Assembly: GCA_027026755.1 (NCBI GenBank)
Contig: JALVNE010000304.1
Span: forward strand, 19,658-83,657
Direction of reading: 5' to 3'
DNA: 64,000 nucleotides
Source: Sedimenticola sp.
GTDB taxonomy: Bacteria > Pseudomonadota > Gammaproteobacteria > Chromatiales > Chromatiaceae
The translations under genes were made by a program, and so were the position numbers. This document shows, piece after piece, positions 59,146-64,000 of the stretch. The notes beneath the pieces are model-generated. The model saw only the letters and a list, made by a program, of their open reading frames with translations, did no database searches and was not told the DNA's origin. The first letter of the stretch is position 1, and each line of letters starts with the position of its first letter.

Positions 59146-59184
59146 TATACTGCGGGCTCGATCAATAATAATTCAATCACCAAC

Positions 59185-60510
59185 ATGAGCTATCTTACCC
59201 GCCCCCTGGATCAGAAAGGCATGCCTGCGGGCATCCCTTATATCATCGGCAACGAGGCTGCGGAGCGGTTCAGCTTCTATGGCATGCGCACCATATTGGT
59301 GGTGTTCATGACTCAGTATCTCATGGGCGCCGGTGGCGTTCTGGACCCCATGAGCGATGAGGATGCCAAGGGCTGGTATCACCTGTTCGTGTCCGCGGTG
59401 TATTTTACGCCCCTGCTGGGCGCGATTCTTGCCGATGTCTGGTGGGGCAAGTATAAGACCATCCTGCTTCTGTCCCTGGTGTACTGTGGCGGTCATCTGG
59501 CTCTGGCCCTGGACGACACCCGCCTGGGGCTGGCCCTGGGCCTGGGGCTCATCGCCCTGGGTGCTGGAGGGATCAAGCCTTGCGTGTCCGCCCACGTGGG
59601 GGATCAGTTCGGTCACAGCAACCATGGACTCATCAGCCGTACCTTTGGCTGGTTCTACATGGCCATCAATGTGGGGGCTTTTGCTTCCACCCTGCTTACC
59701 CCCTGGTTACTGAAGCATTACGGTCCTCACTGGGCCTTCGGTGTTCCCGGGATGCTCATGGCCCTGGCAACTCTCATGTTCTGGGCGGGGCGTTACAAGT
59801 TCGTCCATGTGCCGCCTTCGGGCAAGGCATTTCTCAAAGAGGCCTTTTCGGGCGAGAGTCTGCGCATCTTTGGGCGGTTGGGCATGATCTATGTGTTCAT
59901 TGCCGTGTTCTGGGCGCTGTATGACCAGACCGGATCATCCTGGGTGCTGCAGGCTGAAAAGATGGACCGGCATTTGCTGGGCTTCGAGCTGCTGCCGTCC
60001 CAGATCCAGGCGGTGAATCCTCTGCTGATCATCGTTCTCATTCCCCTGTTCAGCTATGTCATCTACCCGGCCCTGGGCAAGCTCATCAGGCTCACCCCCA
60101 TGCGCAAGGTGGCCATGGGCTTCGGCCTGGCGGCAGCAGCTTTTGCCATCTCCTCCCTGGCTCAGGAACGTATCGATACCGGCGGCACGCCTGGTGTTTC
60201 ATGGCAGCTGCTGGCTTACCTGGTGCTCACCTGTGGTGAAGTCATGGTGTCCATCACCGCCCTGGAGTATTCCTACACCCAGGCGCCCCGGGCCATGAAG
60301 TCTTTCATCATGGCCCTGTTCATGCTTTCTGTATCCCTGGGGAACATCTTCACCAGTATGCTGAATTTCTTCATCCAGAACGAGGATGGTACGGTGATGC
60401 TGGAGGGCGCCCAATACTATTGGTTCTTCACCATCCTCATGGCCGTGACAGCGGTGATCTTTGCTGCTGTTACGCCCTTTATCAAGGACAGGACCATTCT
60501 CCAGGGTTGA
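59185..60510 (+). CDS. POT/PTR2-family proton-coupled peptide transporter
   Basis: A 441-residue, about 12-helix importer of di- and tripeptides. NEAAERFSFYGMR (23-35) holds the ExxERFxYYG proton/peptide motif. GGIKPCVSAHVGDQF near 126-140 corresponds to the second signature, with FGWFYMAINVGAF near 150-162. A few bases separate it from the divergent oxidoreductase gene. A hairpin element follows. Confidence 0.9.
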   Translation: MSYLTRPLDQKGMPAGIPYIIGNEAAERFSFYGMRTILVVFMTQYLMGAGGVLDPMSDEDAKGWYHLFVSAVYFTPLLGAILADVWWGKYKTILLLSLVYCGGHLALALDDTRLGLALGLGLIALGAGGIKPCVSAHVGDQFGHSNHGLISRTFGWFYMAINVGAFASTLLTPWLLKHYGPHWAFGVPGMLMALATLMFWAGRYKFVHVPPSGKAFLKEAFSGESLRIFGRLGMIYVFIAVFWALYDQTGSSWVLQAEKMDRHLLGFELLPSQIQAVNPLLIIVLIPLFSYVIYPALGKLIRLTPMRKVAMGFGLAAAAFAISSLAQERIDTGGTPGVSWQLLAYLVLTCGEVMVSITALEYSYTQAPRAMKSFIMALFMLSVSLGNIFTSMLNFFIQNEDGTVMLEGAQYYWFFTILMAVTAVIFAAVTPFIKDRTILQG

Positions 60511-60521
60511 TAAGGGCTGGC

Positions 60522-60610
60522 GGGGTTCCGTGTCAGGGAATGCTGTAAACCCATCCCTGGGAGCTTGACGGTGGCATCCATGCCACCGGCCTCCCTGACC
60601 CGGAATCCCC
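60522..60610. repeat. Inverted-repeat element after the peptide transporter gene
   Basis: GGGGTTCCGTGTCAGGGA (60522-60539) and TCCCTGACCCGGAATCCCC (60592-60610) are near-complementary. A perfect hairpin GGTGGCAT/ATGCCACC lies inside (60570-60587). It occupies the gap before plsC and may serve as terminator. The rest of the gap to 60693 shows nothing else. Confidence 0.65.
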
Positions 60611-60693
60611 CCAGCCCCAAGCCGCCGTGTCATGAATCGAATGGCATTGGAATTGATGTCATCCTTGGATTCTGGAGACAGCAAAGCAGGGTG

Positions 60694-61446
60694 TCATTCC
60701 CGCGTGGAGATGGATTCCAGGGCGCTGACTATGGCTGCACGGGAGGCGTCCGCCAGACCCCGACGATCCAGCCCTTCAGAAGGAATCATGCCGGAAAAGC
60801 ACACATGCACTTCGCTTCCGCGCCGGGCCAGGATGCCGAACAGGATACGGAGGAACCTGCGTCCCCTGGTATAGGGCACCAGGGTGTCCGGTCGTCCGTT
60901 CACCCGGTAGCAGAGGGTCACGGGAATGACCGGGGCCTGGGCGTCGATGGCGGCGCCGAACAGGCGGGGAAAGAAACGCCGCACTTGGCTGCCGTCCGAG
61001 GTGGTGCCTTCGGGGAAGATGGCCACGCGCCGGCCTTCGCGCAGCCGGGTGGCGATGGCGTCTGAAATGCGCCTGGCCTCATGATTGCCCCGGCGGATGA
61101 ACAGGGTGCCGGAGGCCACGGCAAACCAGCCGATGATGGGCCAGTAGCGAATGCTGTTCTTGGACAGAAAGGCGGCGCCGGTGAGGGAGTTGAGTACCGG
61201 AATGTCCAGCCAGGAGACATGGTTGGCCACCACCAGGCCGCTGTCTTCCGGTATCTCCCCATGTATTTTCATTTCTACACCCAGAATCTTCAGCAGCCGG
61301 GCGGACCAGCGCGCCACGGGCTGCGGGTCGGGAAAGGATACGCCATCGGGCGCCTTGCGCTTGTGTATGGTCAGACTCAGCCAGATGCCGTACAGGGTGT
61401 GCAGCAACAACAGCAGGAAGCGCCAGAAGATACGAACCATCATCAT
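60694..61446 (-). CDS. 1-acyl-glycerol-3-phosphate acyltransferase (PlsC family)
   Basis: A 250-residue membrane-bound enzyme that makes phosphatidic acid or acylates a related lipid. Catalytic NHVSWLD (75-81) is the NHx4D motif, and FPEGTTSDG near 144-152 holds the second block. An N-terminal hydrophobic helix anchors it. It overlaps the upstream methyltransferase gene by 4 bases. Confidence 0.9.
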   Translation of the reverse strand: MMMVRIFWRFLLLLLHTLYGIWLSLTIHKRKAPDGVSFPDPQPVARWSARLLKILGVEMKIHGEIPEDSGLVVANHVSWLDIPVLNSLTGAAFLSKNSIRYWPIIGWFAVASGTLFIRRGNHEARRISDAIATRLREGRRVAIFPEGTTSDGSQVRRFFPRLFGAAIDAQAPVIPVTLCYRVNGRPDTLVPYTRGRRFLRILFGILARRGSEVHVCFSGMIPSEGLDRRGLADASRAAIVSALESISTRE

Positions 61447-61994
61447 GCCTGTCTTTGCCTCGTGTATTCATACATGACGATGGATGCGGCAATGCTCACG
61501 TTGAGGCTTTCCACCCGGCCAAACTGGGGAATGTGCAGCAGGTGGATATCCGGGTAATCGTCGGGATTGAAGCTCAGCCCGGCTTCCTCGTGACCGAAGA
61601 TGAAGGCGCTTTTGTCGGGCAGGGGTTCTTGGTGCAGGGGCCGGCTGCCGCCGGGGGACAAGGCGTAGAGGCTGTAGCCTCGGGCCTTGAGGTCATCATG
61701 GCTTTGCCGGAAATCATCGAAGAAACGCGCCGGCACCTGGCGAAAGGCGCCCTTGGCGGGGGAAGGATCGAAGGGGCCAATGTCGATGAGTTGTACTTCG
61801 TGGGCGCCAAAGGCCTCGGCGCTACGGAAGATTTTTGGCACATTGTATCCCGCCTTGAGGTGGTCCAGCACGATGATGAACCCGTGTGCTCCGGGCCTGG
61901 CCAGCAGGTTGCGGCGCCGGTTCTTCTCGTAAGCGCGCAGCATCTGCTCGTGCCGCCGCTCACGCCGTTTGCGCGCCGAGAGTTTTTCGGTCAT
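61443..61994 (-). CDS. TrmH/SpoU-family RNA 2'-O-methyltransferase
   Basis: A 183-residue SPOUT methyltransferase. The knot motifs are visible: NVPKIFRSAEAFG near 50-62 (motif 1, conserved Arg), FIFGHEEAGL near 132-141 (motif 2) and LNVSIAASIVMYEY near 164-177 (motif 3). The N-terminus is basic (RKRRERRHEQML), consistent with RNA contact. The target tRNA or rRNA position cannot be assigned. It is the upstream member of a pair with plsC. Confidence 0.88.
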   Translation of the reverse strand: MTEKLSARKRRERRHEQMLRAYEKNRRRNLLARPGAHGFIIVLDHLKAGYNVPKIFRSAEAFGAHEVQLIDIGPFDPSPAKGAFRQVPARFFDDFRQSHDDLKARGYSLYALSPGGSRPLHQEPLPDKSAFIFGHEEAGLSFNPDDYPDIHLLHIPQFGRVESLNVSIAASIVMYEYTRQRQA

Positions 61995-62061
61995 GGGGTC
62001 GCTCTAAACTGTTAGAATAAGGGATTACCCCTATTGTTCATCCAGAAGCGCATTCTACCCC

Positions 62062-63930
62062 ATGTCCAGCAGCAGCGAGCAGCCAACCCCATCCTTGCTA
62101 GAACAGGTCGATCTGCCGGAAGACCTGCGCCTGCTGGAGGCGGATCAGCTGCAGCCCCTGGCGGACGAGCTGCGCGAGTTCCTGGTGAAGAGCGTGTCCC
62201 GCACCGGCGGCCACCTGGCGGCGGGCCTGGGCGTGGTGGAACTTACCGTGGCCCTGCATTACGTGTTCGACACCCCCAGGGACAAGCTCATCTGGGACGT
62301 GGGGCACCAGGCCTATCCCCACAAGATTCTCACCGGCCGGCGCGAGCGCATGGACAGTCTGCGCCAGAAGGATGGCCTCTCCGGCTTTCTCAAGCGCAGT
62401 GAATCCGAATACGACGCTTTTGGCGCCGGGCATTCCAGCACGTCCATCAGTGCCGCCCTGGGCATGGCCGTGGCCGCCAAGCTGGAAGGCATACAAAGGG
62501 AGCATATCGCCGTCATTGGTGACGGCGCCCTTTCCGCGGGCATGGCCTTCGAGGCCCTGAACCATGCCGGCGCCCTGGACATGGATCTGCTGGTGGTGCT
62601 CAACGACAATGACATGTCCATCTCCAATCCCGTAGGGGCGGTGAGCAACTACCTGGCGCGGGTGCTGTCCAGCCGTTTCTACAACCGCATGCGCGAGGGC
62701 GGCAAGAACGTCCTGGGCGTGATGCCCGGTATGCGTGACCTCATGGACCGCTGGGAAGAGCACATGAAAGGCATGCTCATTCCTGGCACCCTGTTCGAGG
62801 AGCTGGGCTTCAACTACATTGGTCCCATCGACGGGCATGATCTGCCCCTGATGGTGCAGACCCTGCGCAACATGAAGCGCATGCGTGGCCCGCGCTTTCT
62901 GCACGTGGTCACCCAGAAGGGCAAGGGCTTTGCCCCGGCGGAAGGCGACCCCTGCGTTTTTCATGGCGTGGGGCCTTTCGACCCGGACACGGGCCGGCAG
63001 AATGGCTCTGGTGGCAGTGGCAAGACCTACACCCAGGTATTCTCCGACTGGATTTGCCGGCAGGCCGCCGAAGACGAGCGCCTGCTGGCCATTACCCCCG
63101 CCATGTGCGAGGGGTCGGGCCTGGTGCGGTTTGCCAATGATTTTCCCAAGCGGTATTTTGACGTGGGCATTGCCGAGCAGCACGCCGTGACTCTGGCGGC
63201 GGGCATGGCCTGTGATGGCCTCAAGCCCGTGGTGGCCATCTATTCCACCTTCCTGCAACGCGCTTATGACCAGCTGATCCATGACGTTGCCCTGCAGAAC
63301 CTGGATGTCACCTTCGCCGTGGACCGGGCGGGCCTGGTGGGGGCCGACGGAGCCACCCATGCCGGCGCCTATGATCTGAGTTATGCCCGCTGCATTCCCA
63401 ACTTGTGCATACTGGCGCCCGCGGATGAAAACGAGTGTCACCACATGCTTCAGGCCGCCTGGGAACACCCGGGGCCGGCCCTGGTGCGTTATCCCCGGGG
63501 CAAGGGCCCGGGAGTGGAAGTGGTGGTCGATGCGGCGCCTTTGCCCTGGGGCAAGGCGGAAATCCGCAGGGAAGGCCGTCGCGTGGCGCTGCTGTGTTTC
63601 GGCAGCATGGTCAATACGGGCATGGAGGTGGCGCGGGAACTGGACGCCACGGTCATCAACATGCGTTTCATCAAGCCCCTGGACACGGCAATGGTGGAAG
63701 ACATGGCGGCCCGTCATGAGCTGCTGGTGACCCTGGAGGAGAACGCCCTCATGGGCGGCGCCGGTTCCGCCGTGGCCGAGGCCCTCAACTCCCGTGCTAT
63801 CCAGGTTCCCCTGATGCAGTTCGGTCTGCCCGATGAGTACCTGGAGCAGGCTACCCAGGCCCAGCAGCTGGAGATGGCGGGGCTGTCGCCAGACTCCGTG
63901 CTGGCAGCGGTTCGCAACCGCTTGGGCTAG
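62062..63930 (+). CDS. dxs: 1-deoxy-D-xylulose-5-phosphate synthase
   Basis: Thiamine-diphosphate enzyme that condenses pyruvate with glyceraldehyde-3-phosphate at the start of the MEP isoprenoid pathway. The 622-residue length matches E. coli Dxs (620). [17 protein letters not shown] near 76-92 and [18 protein letters not shown] near 153-170 (TPP-binding motif) are present. [19 protein letters not shown] near 370-388 has the catalytic Glu. ATG 62062 fits the N-terminus. A hairpin follows the stop. Confidence 0.95.
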   Translation: MSSSSEQPTPSLLEQVDLPEDLRLLEADQLQPLADELREFLVKSVSRTGGHLAAGLGVVELTVALHYVFDTPRDKLIWDVGHQAYPHKILTGRRERMDSLRQKDGLSGFLKRSESEYDAFGAGHSSTSISAALGMAVAAKLEGIQREHIAVIGDGALSAGMAFEALNHAGALDMDLLVVLNDNDMSISNPVGAVSNYLARVLSSRFYNRMREGGKNVLGVMPGMRDLMDRWEEHMKGMLIPGTLFEELGFNYIGPIDGHDLPLMVQTLRNMKRMRGPRFLHVVTQKGKGFAPAEGDPCVFHGVGPFDPDTGRQNGSGGSGKTYTQVFSDWICRQAAEDERLLAITPAMCEGSGLVRFANDFPKRYFDVGIAEQHAVTLAAGMACDGLKPVVAIYSTFLQRAYDQLIHDVALQNLDVTFAVDRAGLVGADGATHAGAYDLSYARCIPNLCILAPADENECHHMLQAAWEHPGPALVRYPRGKGPGVEVVVDAAPLPWGKAEIRREGRRVALLCFGSMVNTGMEVARELDATVINMRFIKPLDTAMVEDMAARHELLVTLEENALMGGAGSAVAEALNSRAIQVPLMQFGLPDEYLEQATQAQQLEMAGLSPDSVLAAVRNRLG

Positions 63931-63948
63931 ACATCATGTTTTGACCTG

Positions 63949-63985
63949 CCCATCCTCAACCACGTGGGTTATGTTTGAGGATGGG
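63949..63985 (+). terminator. Hairpin after dxs
   Basis: Perfect 11-base stem CCCATCCTCAA / TTGAGGATGGG with a 15-base loop, 19 bases after the stop. The following GAAATACTT is only weakly T-rich. Confidence 0.65.
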
Positions 63986-64000
63986 AAATACTTCCCGACA

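Overview
This 64 kb window reads as a chromosomal segment of a free-living, Gram-negative gammaproteobacterium with high-GC codon use. The support is a complete System I cytochrome c maturation operon, a type II secretion (T2SS) operon, rep helicase, dxs, and several c-type cytochromes. A respiratory, possibly sulfur-oxidising, lineage would fit, but no gene here proves the lifestyle. I saw no tRNA, rRNA, CRISPR array, phage or intact IS element.

Layout. 25-2924: end of a polysaccharide cluster (WecA/MraY-like transferase, PglF/WbpM-like dehydratase). 2921-14514: T2SS genes in order E, F, (toxin-antitoxin insertion), G, H, I, J, K, L-like, M-like, C/N-like and D, then a small lipoprotein and three exported proteins (to 18758). 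18979-31242: cell-surface glycan region with a two-gene ABC exporter, an unusual glycosyltransferase-like protein, a sulfotransferase with coiled coil, a GT2-GT4 fusion, two exported surface proteins (one with an S74 intramolecular-chaperone domain), an acyltransferase, a GT2 and a sugar epimerase. 31289-38298: a pair of methionine-rich membrane coiled-coil paralogues, cytochrome c5, Rep helicase, a LOG-family hydrolase, a DUF2782 protein and TRAP permeases.

38620-46356 is the most unusual part: a tetraheme NapC/NirT quinol dehydrogenase, a periplasmic ankyrin protein, a diheme c4-like cytochrome, a long non-coding region rich in inverted repeats, a heptaheme c-type lipoprotein with a large heme-free N-terminal half, a parvulin chaperone and a TlpA-like lipoprotein. 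I read these as a candidate uncharacterised periplasmic or cell-surface electron-transfer module with its folding helpers. It lies a few kb from the ccmABCDEFGHI operon (50124-57368) that would mature these cytochromes. Between them is a metal (probably zinc) uptake set: DUF2946-like protein, porin, binding protein and permease, with no ATPase gene beside it.

58069-63930 holds housekeeping genes: a FAD oxidoreductase, a peptide transporter, PlsC, a TrmH-type methyltransferase and Dxs.

Small repeats are frequent. One family is a 33-bp 16-1-16 palindrome, two copies of which encode the leaders of the pseudopilins GspH and GspJ; a third lies in a 167-bp MITE-like element before the NapC gene. 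A second is a REP-like unit (GTAGGTCGG...CCGACCTAC). A third is a 103-bp element with GGGGTCGGAGTCAAAT ends, present as an adjacent pair. Between ccmI and the FAD oxidoreductase lie two gene fragments, the starts of an HTH regulator and of a hydrogenase-4 subunit-B-like protein.
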